From positions 1,570,679 to 1,634,678 of the forward strand of contig DS995276.1 of NCBI GenBank assembly GCA_000156115.1: DNA of 64,000 bases. The letters run 5' to 3'. The position numbers and the translations under genes were made by a program. The first letter of the stretch is position 1. Every line of letters starts with the position of its first letter. Positions 16,514 through 25,434 of the stretch are shown in pieces. Below the pieces are notes generated by a model that saw only the letters and a list, made by a program, of their open reading frames with translations, was not told the origin of the DNA and ran no database searches. The stretch is from Rhodobacteraceae bacterium HTCC2083 (GTDB lineage Bacteria > Pseudomonadota > Alphaproteobacteria > Rhodobacterales > Rhodobacteraceae).

Positions 16514-17916
16514 GCCGCCGGCAAACCCTTTTCGGAAAACTCTGGGCTGCGCATGAAATCTTGCGCCGCGAAGATGGCGTCTCGCTGTTGTGGGTCGACC
16601 GGCACTTGGTGCATGAGGGCTCACATCACGCCTTCGCCAAGATCGCCGCGCGTGGCCTGCCCATAGTCGCACCCGACAACACCGTGGCTGTGGTCGATCA
16701 TTATGCGCCGACGCGTGGCCGCAGCAATATAATTGATCCGCAGATTGCGCGGATGATCGATACGCTTCGCCAGAACGCCGAAAAACACGAGCTGCGCATC
16801 TTCGATCTTGATGACCCCACGCAGGGCATTGTTCATGTTGTCGGGCCGGAGCAAGGCATTACCCTGCCTGGTTTGCTGATCAATTGCGGCGACAGCCACA
16901 CCTCAACCCATGGTGCCTTCGGGGCTTTAGCCTTCGGGATCGGGGCGACAGAAGTTGCGCATGTTCTGGCGACGCAAACGATTTGGCAAAAAAAGCCCAA
17001 AGTGATGCGGATCACCATTGATGGAGAGTTGGAAGCAGGCGTTACGGCCAAGGACATCGCACTTCACTGGATCGCGCGTCTCGGAACAGGCGGCGCGCAG
17101 GGCCATGCCATCGAATATGCAGGAAGCACTGTTCGCGCCCTGACGATGGAAGGGCGTATGACGCTTTGCAACCTGTCTATCGAAGGGGGTGCGCGCTTTG
17201 GCATGGTCGCTCCTGACGAGACCACCAAAGCCTATGTAAAGGGCCGCCCTTATGCGCCTGTCGCCGATGAGTGGGACGCCGCAGAAAAAGCGTGGGATGC
17301 CTTAAGCTCAGACGCTGACGCGGCTTTTGACATTGATATCCACATTGATGCGGCGGACATCGCTCCGACTGTTACATGGGGCACAAGCCCTGAACAGGCA
17401 CTGCCGATAGACGCGCCCCTGCCGGACCCCGCCATGCTGAGCCCGCAGAAGTCGGACCTCGCGTCTGAGGCGCTAGAGTATATGGGGCTGACGCGAGGAA
17501 AAAGCCTTGCCGGAACCGCGGTTGATCAGGTCTTCATCGGGTCTTGCACAAATGGCCGGATCGAAGATCTGCGGGCTGCGGCGGCCGTGCTTGCGGGGCA
17601 TCGCGTCAAAGTGCCGGGGCTTGTTTCTCCGGGGTCGCAACTCATCAAGGCTCAGGCGGAAAAAGAGGGTCTGGACAAAGTGTTTACTGATGCCGGGCTG
17701 GAGTGGGCTGACTCCGGGTGTTCGATGTGTGTCGGCATGAATGGTGATCTTGTCGGCAATGCCAAGCGCTGCGCATCATCTACTAATCGTAACTTTAAGG
17801 GGCGCCAAGGGCGCGGCGCACGCACGCACCTTATGTCACCGGCCATGGTCGCGGCGGCAGCAATCACCGGAGAAATCACCGATGTGCGCATGCTCTTGCG
17901 AGATCGGGACAGCTGA
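16510..17916 (+). CDS. Aconitase-superfamily hydro-lyase large subunit (LeuC type)
   Basis: A 468-residue LeuC-like subunit. The [4Fe-4S] ligands are visible: GSCTNGR near residue 343 and CSMCVGMNGD near 406. Substrate-site motifs include GDSHTSTHGAFG near 127 and the SPAMVAAAAITG C-terminal helix. The length matches bacterial isopropylmalate isomerase. The catabolic setting (GntR, TRAP importer, lyase) argues that it is a paralogue acting on another dicarboxylate, such as a methylated or alkylated maleate; leucine synthesis genes are absent here. Works with the adjacent small subunit, whose start shares one base with this stop. Confidence 0.8.
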   Translation: MSRRQTLFGKLWAAHEILRREDGVSLLWVDRHLVHEGSHHAFAKIAARGLPIVAPDNTVAVVDHYAPTRGRSNIIDPQIARMIDTLRQNAEKHELRIFDLDDPTQGIVHVVGPEQGITLPGLLINCGDSHTSTHGAFGALAFGIGATEVAHVLATQTIWQKKPKVMRITIDGELEAGVTAKDIALHWIARLGTGGAQGHAIEYAGSTVRALTMEGRMTLCNLSIEGGARFGMVAPDETTKAYVKGRPYAPVADEWDAAEKAWDALSSDADAAFDIDIHIDAADIAPTVTWGTSPEQALPIDAPLPDPAMLSPQKSDLASEALEYMGLTRGKSLAGTAVDQVFIGSCTNGRIEDLRAAAAVLAGHRVKVPGLVSPGSQLIKAQAEKEGLDKVFTDAGLEWADSGCSMCVGMNGDLVGNAKRCASSTNRNFKGRQGRGARTHLMSPAMVAAAAITGEITDVRMLLRDRDS

Positions 17917-18527
17917 TGGCGGGATGGCAGACACATGACGGTGTTGCGGTGGCACTGCCCCTTGCAAATGTTGACACAGATCAGCTGATCCCTGCTCGGT
18001 TTATGTCTGTGCCACGCTCTGAGGGTTATGGCGACTACCTTTTGCATGACGTGCGCCGCGATGCATCAGGGGCATTGCGCCCCGAATTTCCTTTGAACCA
18101 AGCTCAGCAAGCCTCTGTCCTTGTTGCTGGCGCAAACTTTGGCAGCGGCTCCTCACGCGAAGCGGCGGTTTACGCTTTGATCGACGCAGGATATCACGCC
18201 GTTTTTGCCTCGAGCTTTGGCGACATTTTCGCCAGTAACTCTGTCAATAACGGGCTTTTGCCTGCACGCATTAAGCCTGAAACCTATGATGAGCTTGTCT
18301 CATTCATCGGCAAATCGCCTTGTGAGGTACGCATTGATCTGAAAAATGGGCAGGCCTCCTTTAATGCAAAACAACTAGATTTCGTGCTTGATGAAACCTG
18401 GCGGATGAAACTTTTGAACGGATGGGATGACATAGATCTGACGCAGCAACACAATGCGCAAATCTCGGCATTCAAGTCCAAATACGCTCAAACCAAACCG
18501 TGGGCTGTGCCCGCATCAAACGTTTGA
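17916..18527 (+). CDS. Aconitase-superfamily hydro-lyase small subunit (LeuD type)
   Basis: A 203-residue swivelling-domain subunit. It has NVDTDQLIPARFM near residue 20 and the GANFGSGSSREAAVYAL substrate-binding loop near 70, followed by SSFGDIFASNSVNNGLLP near 98. Length and motifs match the long (E. coli type) LeuD. It completes the heterodimer with the preceding gene and precedes the TRAP genes by 96 bases. The same substrate reservations apply. Confidence 0.8.
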   Translation: MAGWQTHDGVAVALPLANVDTDQLIPARFMSVPRSEGYGDYLLHDVRRDASGALRPEFPLNQAQQASVLVAGANFGSGSSREAAVYALIDAGYHAVFASSFGDIFASNSVNNGLLPARIKPETYDELVSFIGKSPCEVRIDLKNGQASFNAKQLDFVLDETWRMKLLNGWDDIDLTQQHNAQISAFKSKYAQTKPWAVPASNV

Positions 18528-18623
18528 AATATGCAGCCTATGCTGCGCTAACCGGCATCTGACAAGTGCCACACAAAACAAGCGAGGCGAACTTTCGCTT
18601 GAGAAAAATGGGAGGACTTCAAA

Positions 18624-19637
18624 ATGAAGATGACTATTTGGGGCGGCATTTTGGCCAGCTCGACTTTGCTTGCTGGACTGGCGCAAGCGGAAGAGAAAAT
18701 CTCAGCGGTACATGCGTTTCCTGAAAGCCTGATTTACACCAAGAGCTTTCTGTCATTCGTCGACAAAGTGAACGAAGCTGGCGTAGGTGTCGTTCAGATC
18801 GACGTGCGCGGCGGGCCAGAGGCTATTGGCATGTTCCAGCAGCCCGATGCGGTGCGCGACGGGGTCGTTGATATGGTTTACACGCCCGGTTCTTTTTACG
18901 GCGGTGCGCTGCCCGAGAAAGATGCGATGGTCGCATCCAACCTGACAGCGATTGAAACCCGCGCAAACGGCGGCATCGAGCTGGTCGACCAAATCCACCA
19001 AGAAAAGATGGGCCTTAAGTATCTCGGCTGGTTTGACAGTGGTGTATGCTACAACCTTTGGACGCGCGATGAGCCAAAGTTTGACGCAGACGGCAACCTT
19101 GAAGTCGACGGCCTCAAGCTTCGCGGTAACAACGTTTATAACGCGTTTTTCACCAACTACCTGAACGCTCAGGTCATCGACTTGCCCACCGGTGAAGTCT
19201 ACTCCGCGCTCCAACGCGGTGTTGTTGATGCGACGGGTTGGACCCAGATCGGCCTGATTGATCTGAAATGGAACGAGTTTCTGAACTACCGGATTGAACC
19301 TTGCTTCTTTTCGACTGACCTTGGTGTCATCGTAAACAACGAAAAGTGGGACTCTCTCTCTGAGGAAGCCCGCAAGATCGTTCAGGATGTGGCCATTCAG
19401 CACGAGAAGGACAGCGTTGCAGCCCTGCGCATCAAACGCGACGAAGACTTTGCAGCGCTTGATGCCGCTGGCATGAAGGTCGTCACGCTCGAAGGTGAAG
19501 CAAAAGCGAATTACCTCGCTGCTGCGCGCGAGAAAACCTGGGAGCGCATGAAGTCGGTTATGGCTGAGCAACCGGGTGGTACAGCCAACTATGATCGCCT
19601 GCTCGAGTTGTTCTACGATCTCAACGCCGCAAAATAA
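18624..19637 (+). CDS. TRAP transporter substrate-binding protein, DctP family
   Basis: A 337-residue periplasmic receptor. Residues 1-22 are a signal peptide ending in AQA; GGGAGG precedes the ATG. The mature part has the DctP architecture, with GLKLRGNNVYNAFFTNYL (residues 168-185) in the usual ligand-contact region; the arginine (LRGNN) that binds the carboxylate is present. It belongs to the right arm of the divergent regulon and should capture the pathway's substrate, most likely a carboxylate. Confidence 0.9.
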   Translation: MKMTIWGGILASSTLLAGLAQAEEKISAVHAFPESLIYTKSFLSFVDKVNEAGVGVVQIDVRGGPEAIGMFQQPDAVRDGVVDMVYTPGSFYGGALPEKDAMVASNLTAIETRANGGIELVDQIHQEKMGLKYLGWFDSGVCYNLWTRDEPKFDADGNLEVDGLKLRGNNVYNAFFTNYLNAQVIDLPTGEVYSALQRGVVDATGWTQIGLIDLKWNEFLNYRIEPCFFSTDLGVIVNNEKWDSLSEEARKIVQDVAIQHEKDSVAALRIKRDEDFAALDAAGMKVVTLEGEAKANYLAAAREKTWERMKSVMAEQPGGTANYDRLLELFYDLNAAK

Positions 19638-19646
19638 AACTTGGAC

Positions 19647-19669
19647 GGGCTGGTCGCTGTGATCAGCCC
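19647..19669 (+). terminator. Hairpin between dctP and dctQ genes
   Basis: GGGCTGGTC and GATCAGCCC form a 9-bp stem (one G-U pair) with a five-base loop, followed by a weak pyrimidine run. It starts 10 bases after the dctP stop. Such hairpins usually stabilise the receptor mRNA or attenuate readthrough, giving more receptor than membrane subunits. Confidence 0.55.
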
Positions 19670-19694
19670 GCCTTTCGGTTTCAATAAGTCCGAT

Positions 19695-20201
19695 ATGCAC
19701 ATGATCTCCCGCACTTTCGCCTTTTTGGTAAATTTCTTTGCCGTTGTTGCTGGTGCAACGCTCGTTTGGCTGATGATCTCTGTGATCACTTCGGTGCTGC
19801 TGCGCAACGCTGGCTTGCAGCCTTTTGCGTGGTTGTTCACCTCTGCGGAATATGGCCTTCTTTATATGACCATGCTGGGCGCGCCCTGGCTGGTGCGTGA
19901 AAAGGGCCATGTGCATATCGAACTTGTCACGGCTGCACTGCCTAACAAGGCACGGCGGATCGTGAGCCGGATCGTCGCAATCCTCTGCGTGCTGGTTTGC
20001 GTGATTCTCGCGTGGAAGGGCCTTGAGCTGTTCCTGAAAAACATCGAGCGCGGCGACTTTGACACCCGCGCATATTACTACCCCCGTTGGATGTTAACGA
20101 TCACCTTTCCTGTCAGCTTTGGCCTGATGGCGATTGAGTTTTCGCACTTTGTTTTCGGGAAAGACTTAATGCACTCCGGTGAAGCAGGGATTCACGAATA
20201 A
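19695..20201 (+). CDS. TRAP transporter small permease, DctQ
   Basis: About 168 residues with four membrane helices (near residues 8-30, 45-62, 88-108, 130-152), typical of DctQ. The REKGHVHIELV motif near residue 70 is the classic family signature. The start is placed at 19695; 19701 is an alternative, while an upstream TTG would lie inside the hairpin. The stop shares one base with the DctM start, so the two are coupled. Confidence 0.85.
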   Translation: MHMISRTFAFLVNFFAVVAGATLVWLMISVITSVLLRNAGLQPFAWLFTSAEYGLLYMTMLGAPWLVREKGHVHIELVTAALPNKARRIVSRIVAILCVLVCVILAWKGLELFLKNIERGDFDTRAYYYPRWMLTITFPVSFGLMAIEFSHFVFGKDLMHSGEAGIHE

Positions 20202-21508
20202 TGGAATGGTTTGAAGCACTCGCTCTGCTGGTGGGGTCGATCATCTTTCTGATGGCACTCGGCATGCCGGTTGCCTTGGCCTTTCTCGCGGCCAACATCA
20301 TTGGCGCTTACATCTTTATGGGTGGCGAGCGCGGGGTCGGTCAGTTGCTAAGCAACGGCCTTGGGGCGCTGACAAAATACGCGTTGGTGCCGATCCCGCT
20401 GTTCTTGCTGATGGGCGAGATTTTCTTTCATACGGGGCTTGGCGGTCGAATGTTCACCGCCATCGACAAGCTGCTCGGGCGTCTTCCGGGGCGGCTGAGC
20501 TATGTGACTGTTTTGGGCGGCACGGCGTTTTCAACCCTGTCTGGCTCGTCCATGGGGTCAACGGCTTTGCTCGGCTCTTTGATGGTGCCCGAAATGGGAC
20601 GACGTGGTTACAAGCCGCATATGAGCATTGGCCCGATCCTTGGTACCGGTGGTCTTGCGATCATTATCCCACCCTCTGCCCTGGCCGTCCTGCTGGCAAC
20701 GCTTGCCCAGATTGATGTGGCGGCTTTGCTGCTCGCGGGGGTTATCCCCGGTTTGATACTGGCCAGCTTTTACATCGTAACGATCTGGTTGCAGACTAAA
20801 ATCGACCGAACAGCTGCACCCGCCTATGATATTGAACCGATGACGCTTTGGGAAAAGGTCACAACGCTTTGCACTGAAGTCGTGCCTATGGTCGGGGTCA
20901 TGGTCGTTATCATAGTGTTGATGGTCCAAGGCTTTGTCACTCCCTCTGAGGCCGCCGCCTTTGGCGCTTTGGGCGTTCTGATCCTCGCCGCCGTGTTCAA
21001 GTGCTTAACCATTGAAGCAATGCGCAAGTCTATTGTCGGTGCCTTGCGCGTCACGTTGATGGCCTATCTGATCGTGTTCGGCTCCGCCACATTCAGCCAG
21101 CTCCTCGCCTTTTCTGGAGCTTCAAGAGGGTTGGTAAGTTGGGCCACATCGTTTGATTTGGCACCGCTGGCGATGCTGCTTGTTATGTTCGCCGTGTTGT
21201 TGCTGCTTGGCATGTTCATGGAACAGATCTCTATGATGTTGCTTACAGTTCCGATCTTCTTTCCGCTTGCTCATAGCCTCGGATTTGATCCGATCTGGTT
21301 TGGCTTGATCATGCTTCTTGCGCTTGAGATTAGCTTTACCACACCGCCCTTTGGCCTGTTGTTATTCGTCATGAAAGGCGTGGCGCCACGAGGCACAACC
21401 ATGAAGACGATCTACACTTCGGCCTTTCCGTTTATTGGCTGCTCGCTGCTTTTGGTCGCTCTTTTGATCGCATTTCCGCAGCTCGCGCTTTGGCTTCCGT
21501 CTTTCTGA
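20201..21508 (+). CDS. TRAP transporter large permease, DctM
   Basis: A 435-residue inner-membrane protein with about 12 hydrophobic helices, normal for DctM. Recognisable segments include GMPVALAFLAANIIG near residue 25, LSGSSMGSTALLGS near 113 and IIPPSALAVLLA near 155, which are ion- and substrate-pathway loops in this family. With DctP and DctQ it completes a sodium-driven importer. It is the last gene of the right arm. Confidence 0.9.
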   Translation: MEWFEALALLVGSIIFLMALGMPVALAFLAANIIGAYIFMGGERGVGQLLSNGLGALTKYALVPIPLFLLMGEIFFHTGLGGRMFTAIDKLLGRLPGRLSYVTVLGGTAFSTLSGSSMGSTALLGSLMVPEMGRRGYKPHMSIGPILGTGGLAIIIPPSALAVLLATLAQIDVAALLLAGVIPGLILASFYIVTIWLQTKIDRTAAPAYDIEPMTLWEKVTTLCTEVVPMVGVMVVIIVLMVQGFVTPSEAAAFGALGVLILAAVFKCLTIEAMRKSIVGALRVTLMAYLIVFGSATFSQLLAFSGASRGLVSWATSFDLAPLAMLLVMFAVLLLLGMFMEQISMMLLTVPIFFPLAHSLGFDPIWFGLIMLLALEISFTTPPFGLLLFVMKGVAPRGTTMKTIYTSAFPFIGCSLLLVALLIAFPQLALWLPSF

Positions 21509-22027
21509 GGGGTGGTGGTGCACCGGAAGGCGTATTGTTCAGAATATGTCACCCTCGCCATTGTGCTCAGGGTCGCACCCAACACCTAAAGGGTGTAGAA
21601 GTTGTGAAAATGGCGGATGTAACGGGCATTTGAATGACCGGTTTTCCTGCGGCGCTTCCGCATAGAGATTTACGCCGTCGCAGCAATTTTCGCGCTGCTT
21701 GCGCACGCAGTACAAGAAACGAATTCACTGTGTGAGCTCTCCTGAAACCTTCGCGGCATTATTCACGAACGGCAGGTCTAGGAAGGCCAGCCTTTGACTG
21801 CTCCTCGTGTGAATTCAACAGATACGGCCTTTCAAACCATTCGTTTGTCGCACTCCGCTGACGCAGCATTTGCTTGTATTCGCAGCATGTAATGCACTGC
21901 ATTGAAGCATCTGCCCCCAGACCGGTCATTCACAAAATTGGTTTCAGTCGGAGCGAATAACTTACTTTCGCCGCAGCAGACGCACACAAGCCACACGCAG
22001 ACAACGCCGTCATCCTGCTAAGCGAAT
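21509..22027. other. Intergenic stretch, degenerate, no gene seen
   Basis: About 520 bases without a plausible gene. The text contains the same short words (gctgcttg, cgcagcattt, gaatg/ggc) seen in the other gene-poor gaps of the window, and no clear terminator follows the dctM stop at 21508. Confidence 0.45.
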
Positions 22028-22332
22028 TCAGCGTTTGCTATCGTGCTTAATAGTCGGAAGAATATCGAGAATGGACAGGTCCTTGATGTTATCCTTCTTG
22101 AAGCGTCCCGCGGTGACCAGTTGCGCATAGCCATGGACGAGGCTCCACAGGGCGACTTGGCCTTTGCTAGTCTTGACGTCGACGGTCCCTGCGTGCCAAC
22201 CGAGGCCCACTGAGATGTCGGACAGAACAACAAAACACGCACCGACCTCGCGCATGAGGTCAGGGTCGTCGTTTACCAATCGGTCGCGTGAAAACATTAG
22301 ATCATAAAGCGCCGGATTCCGTTTGGCGAATT
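22028..22332 (-). pseudogene. TetR-family regulator, C-terminal remnant
   Basis: The frame reads AKRNPALYDLMFSRDRL, then ALWSLVHGYAQLVTAGRF, and ends at 22028. This is the ligand-domain half of a WHG-type TetR regulator. The DNA-binding half is missing and a stop codon lies just upstream of the preserved part. No start codon with a ribosome site is present. Confidence 0.6.
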
Positions 22333-22371
22333 AGGGGCCTAATCGCGAACTAGCCGACGCAGTCCTACAAT

Positions 22372-22726
22372 ATGGACAGACCGCTTCATTCGCACCAAAA
22401 CCGGCTTTGATCTGGTGGGTCGCGTGCTGGATGTGCAACAGACGCGCAATGGTTTCGGATTCGCTGAAGCGCTTGATTATGTGCCAAGCCTAACGGTGCC
22501 TGTGCTTTACGCTCAGGTCGAACAGGACGTCTACACCTTCAATACGGAGACCGGACAGAACGACATCTAAGAGATAATGGACGCAACCCCGACAGCGCAC
22601 GGAATCGTTTGGATTGGCCCAGATCAAGAGACGCCTTTTGGCACGGGCAGCAGGTTTGATGGTTATCAGTATTTCAATATGCATCCAGAAGCGCTGTTGG
22701 ACTTTCTGACGCAGTATATGCGTTGA
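22372..22726 (+). pseudogene. Alpha/beta hydrolase C-terminal remnant
   Basis: The frame reads DRFIRTKTGFDLVGRVLDVQ and PSLTVPVLYAQVEQDVYT, then meets an in-frame TAA near 22568, after which it resumes as EIMDATPTAHGIVWIGPDQE and RFDGYQYFNMHPEALLDFL to a stop at 22726. The pattern is the last half of a dienelactone-hydrolase-like enzyme. It has no N-terminal half with the nucleophile. Confidence 0.55.
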
Positions 22727-22768
22727 TTTTAGCGACTGACCTTGCCCTATTGGTGCTGAGTCACCGTA

Positions 22769-23134
22769 TCAGGTCGCCACTTTCTTATCATAAGTTACCC
22801 GCGCGGCATCAATTTTTCCTAAATTGTCCAACGCCCAATTACCCAAAACACTGACGGGTTCTCGAAACGATTGTCCCAATTCAGTCAGGTTGTATTCAAC
22901 CTTTGGCGGGATCGTTGGGTAATAGGTTCGGTTCACAAGGCCATCGCGTTCCAGTTCTTTCAGCGTTAAACTGAGCATACGTTGCGAGATGCCAAGGTTG
23001 CGTTTGAGTTCATTGAACCGCAGCGTCCCGTATTGCGCGAGCGAGATCACAACGAGCACGCTCCAGCGATCACCCACGCGCGACAGGACTTCATTGATGC
23101 GATGGCAATCCGGGCAGCGATCATCGTCCAGCAT
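22769..23134 (-). CDS. HxlR-family transcriptional regulator
   Basis: About 121 residues with a MarR-like winged helix (GDRWSVLVVISLAQYGTLRFNEL, then GISQRMLSLTLKELERDGLV), the hallmark of HxlR. The N-terminal RCPDCHRI holds two cysteines; in relatives such as YodB and QorR an N-terminal cysteine senses quinones and aldehydes. The ATG at 23134 has AGGGA six bases upstream. The gene is divergent from a nitroreductase, which fits a repressor of that enzyme. Confidence 0.85.
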   Translation of the reverse strand: MLDDDRCPDCHRINEVLSRVGDRWSVLVVISLAQYGTLRFNELKRNLGISQRMLSLTLKELERDGLVNRTYYPTIPPKVEYNLTELGQSFREPVSVLGNWALDNLGKIDAARVTYDKKVAT

Positions 23135-23250
23135 GGTGGTTCCCTTTTTGTAACCGGGGCTCAAACATGTGCCTTCTTGTGGCGCATTCCAGTGTTCATT
23201 AGGTAGTCAGTCACAAATGTATACTGAAAAATACGGGTTCTGACAATAGG

Positions 23251-23901
23251 ATGAAAACCATGACAGCCAAGCCACTCGATGACCTTCTGAATTGGCGTTA
23301 TGCCACCAAGAAGATGGACCCATCAAAAACCGTCCCTCAGGAAAAGGTTGATGCCATCATTGAGGCAATTCGCATGTCTCCGACATCCAGCGGCACACAG
23401 CCGTTTGAAGTGTTTGTGGTGACCAACCCAGACGTCCGCAGCAAAATTGCCGAAGCGGCTGGTGGACAAGCGCAGATCACCGACGGCTCACATACGCTAG
23501 TTTTCGCAGCTTGGGACAATTACACGGCTGAGCGCATTGACGAAGTCGTCGGTTTGAACGTTGCAGCGCGTGGTGATCTACCAATGCTGCGTGCGTATTA
23601 CGATAATCTAAAGTCCAGCTACGTTCCCCGCGACGCCGAAGTGAACTACGCCCACGCAGCTCGCCAAGCCTATATCGCACTGGGTATCGCGCTTGTCGCC
23701 GCTGCCGAGCAAGAAGTCGACAGCACCCCAATGGAAGGCTTTAGCTCCGAGGTCGTCGATACAATTCTGGGCTTGAAAGAGCGTGGTTTGCGCTCCGTGG
23801 TTCTTATGCCACTTGGGTATCGTGACGAGGCCGGCGATTGGTTGCTACCGATGAGCAAAGTACGCAAATCCCGCGATACGATCGTTATAGAGGTCAACTA
23901 A
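23251..23901 (+). CDS. Nitroreductase-family NAD(P)H-dependent oxidoreductase
   Basis: A 216-residue FMN protein. The N-terminal NWRYATKKMD is the FMN-phosphate binding segment; MSPTSSGTQPFEVFVVT near residue 46 and the C-terminal LMPLGYRDEAGDWL are standard. Relatives reduce nitro compounds and quinones, or degrade aldehydes. The ATG at 23251 and one at 23260 are both possible; the second has AGGA at better spacing. It is divergent from the HxlR regulator and starts a run of three oxidant-handling genes. Confidence 0.85.
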   Translation: MKTMTAKPLDDLLNWRYATKKMDPSKTVPQEKVDAIIEAIRMSPTSSGTQPFEVFVVTNPDVRSKIAEAAGGQAQITDGSHTLVFAAWDNYTAERIDEVVGLNVAARGDLPMLRAYYDNLKSSYVPRDAEVNYAHAARQAYIALGIALVAAAEQEVDSTPMEGFSSEVVDTILGLKERGLRSVVLMPLGYRDEAGDWLLPMSKVRKSRDTIVIEVN

Positions 23902-23902
23902 C

Positions 23903-24772
23903 ATGGGTCTTCTACGTAAAATGCTGCGCGCACAGCCGACACCGACAGCAGACGGTGCGTTCAGCCCGTCTCGTTTGGCGATCAAACTGGGCACTTCATC
24001 TACCACAGATTATGACGGCGGCGCGTATCCCACCACTTATACAGGCAGCAAAAATCGTGTACTGATGGTCTGTACTGAGCAACGCAATATGACGATGGCC
24101 AATGGCAAGAAATTCTCGACGGGGAACCACCCTGTTGAGATGGGTCTGCCGATGTTGCATCTGATGAATGCAGGTTTTGAGATCGATATCGTCACGCCGA
24201 CTGGTGCGCCGGTTGCGATTGAAATGTGGGCGATGCCCTCAGACGACGCGGATATCCAAAAGCTGTACCGTGATTTTGAAGGTGCGTTTAAGAACCCCGG
24301 CAGCCTTGAGGACTTCGTTTCAAACAGCTTGACAGATGACGGACCCTACGCGGCAGTCTTCATCCCCGGTGGTCACGGTGCGATGCTCGGCTTGCCCGAT
24401 AATGCTGACCTCGGCGAAGTGCTTCATTGGGCGCATAATACAAGCCTGCATACCCTCGCACTTTGCCACGGCCCTGCCGCGTTGCTAGCTGCAAAAAGTG
24501 ACGCAGGTTTCTTATATGATGGCTACAAGATCACTGTGTTTCCAGATTCGGTGGACAAACAAACGCCAATGATTGGCTATCTTCCTGGTCCAATGCCTTG
24601 GTGGGTTTGCGAAAAACTGAGCGCGCAGGGCGTGGAAATCATCAACGAAAAAGCTGATAACTCGGCCCATGTTGATCGCCGCCTTGTTACAGGCGCAAGC
24701 CCGCAGGCTGCGAATAACTTTGGCAGACTAGCAGCAACGACCTTGCTAAAACGCACCGATGCGAACTCTTAA
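23903..24772 (+). CDS. hchA: DJ-1/PfpI family protein, Hsp31-like glyoxalase III/chaperone
   Basis: A 289-residue protein of the Hsp31 type. The nucleophile elbow is LALCHGPAALL (cysteine near residue 194) with the adjacent histidine; NHPVEMGLPMLHL near 88 carries the glutamate and YAAVFIPGGHGAM near 155 the oxyanion loop. Members convert methylglyoxal to lactate without glutathione and hold unfolded proteins. It begins 2 bases after the nitroreductase stop, so they form one operon, likely under HxlR control. Confidence 0.85.
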   Translation: MGLLRKMLRAQPTPTADGAFSPSRLAIKLGTSSTTDYDGGAYPTTYTGSKNRVLMVCTEQRNMTMANGKKFSTGNHPVEMGLPMLHLMNAGFEIDIVTPTGAPVAIEMWAMPSDDADIQKLYRDFEGAFKNPGSLEDFVSNSLTDDGPYAAVFIPGGHGAMLGLPDNADLGEVLHWAHNTSLHTLALCHGPAALLAAKSDAGFLYDGYKITVFPDSVDKQTPMIGYLPGPMPWWVCEKLSAQGVEIINEKADNSAHVDRRLVTGASPQAANNFGRLAATTLLKRTDANS

Positions 24773-24789
24773 AATCAAAGGCGCACATC

Positions 24790-25434
24790 ATGAATGAAAC
24801 AAAATCCCCGCTTCGAATTGATATTGTCTCGGACGTGATGTGCCCTTGGTGCATTATTGGCTATCGCCAACTTGCCACGGCCTTGGAAGCAAGTGACGTC
24901 GCACATGAAATCCATTGGCATCCTTTTGAATTGAACCCGAATATGCCAGCTGAAGGGCAAGATGTCGGCGAACATTTGGCCGAGAAATATGGAACGACAA
25001 CTGAACAATCGGTGGCAAATCGTGCGAATATGACCGCAAGAGGAAAAGAGCTAGGGTTCGACTTCAACTTTGTTGAAGGCTTTCGCATGCACAACACCTT
25101 CAACACGCATCAATTGTTGCATTGGGCCGGTGAACTGGGTCGCAAGCACGACCTAAAGCAAGCGCTGTTCACTGAGCACTTCACCCACGGACGGAATCTG
25201 TCTGATGACACCGTGTTGGTCGAAATTGCGGGCGAGATCGGGCTGGATCGCGAAGAAGCCAAAGCAGTTTTAGCAGATCAACGGTTTGCAAATTCCGTGC
25301 GTCAAGAACAGCAATTCTGGACCGGTCAAGGTATCAGCGGTGTGCCCGCTGTCGTTTTTGATCGGAAGCATTTGGTGACCGGGGCGCAGGGCGTCGATAA
25401 CTTCAAAAGCATCCTTGCGCAGCTCACCACCTAA
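24790..25434 (+). CDS. DsbA-family oxidoreductase, FrnE-like
   Basis: A 214-residue thioredoxin-fold protein with CPWC at residues 18-21 inside SDVMCPWCIIG, and the cis-proline loop GISGVPAVVFD near 182. There is no signal peptide, so it acts in the cytoplasm as in FrnE, which handles disulfide stress. It follows hchA by 17 bases in the same operon. Its stop overlaps the convergent TetR gene by four bases. Confidence 0.85.
   Translation: MNETKSPLRIDIVSDVMCPWCIIGYRQLATALEASDVAHEIHWHPFELNPNMPAEGQDVGEHLAEKYGTTTEQSVANRANMTARGKELGFDFNFVEGFRMHNTFNTHQLLHWAGELGRKHDLKQALFTEHFTHGRNLSDDTVLVEIAGEIGLDREEAKAVLADQRFANSVRQEQQFWTGQGISGVPAVVFDRKHLVTGAQGVDNFKSILAQLTT

Noticed and set aside
16510-18527. Leucine biosynthesis leuCD
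   Set aside because: Motifs fit, but the operon holds a GntR regulator and a TRAP importer and no other leucine gene, so a catabolic paralogue is more likely.
18753-19916. A 387-codon open frame on the minus strand
   Set aside because: It is antisense to the well-supported TRAP receptor and permease genes, has no domain and no ribosome site.
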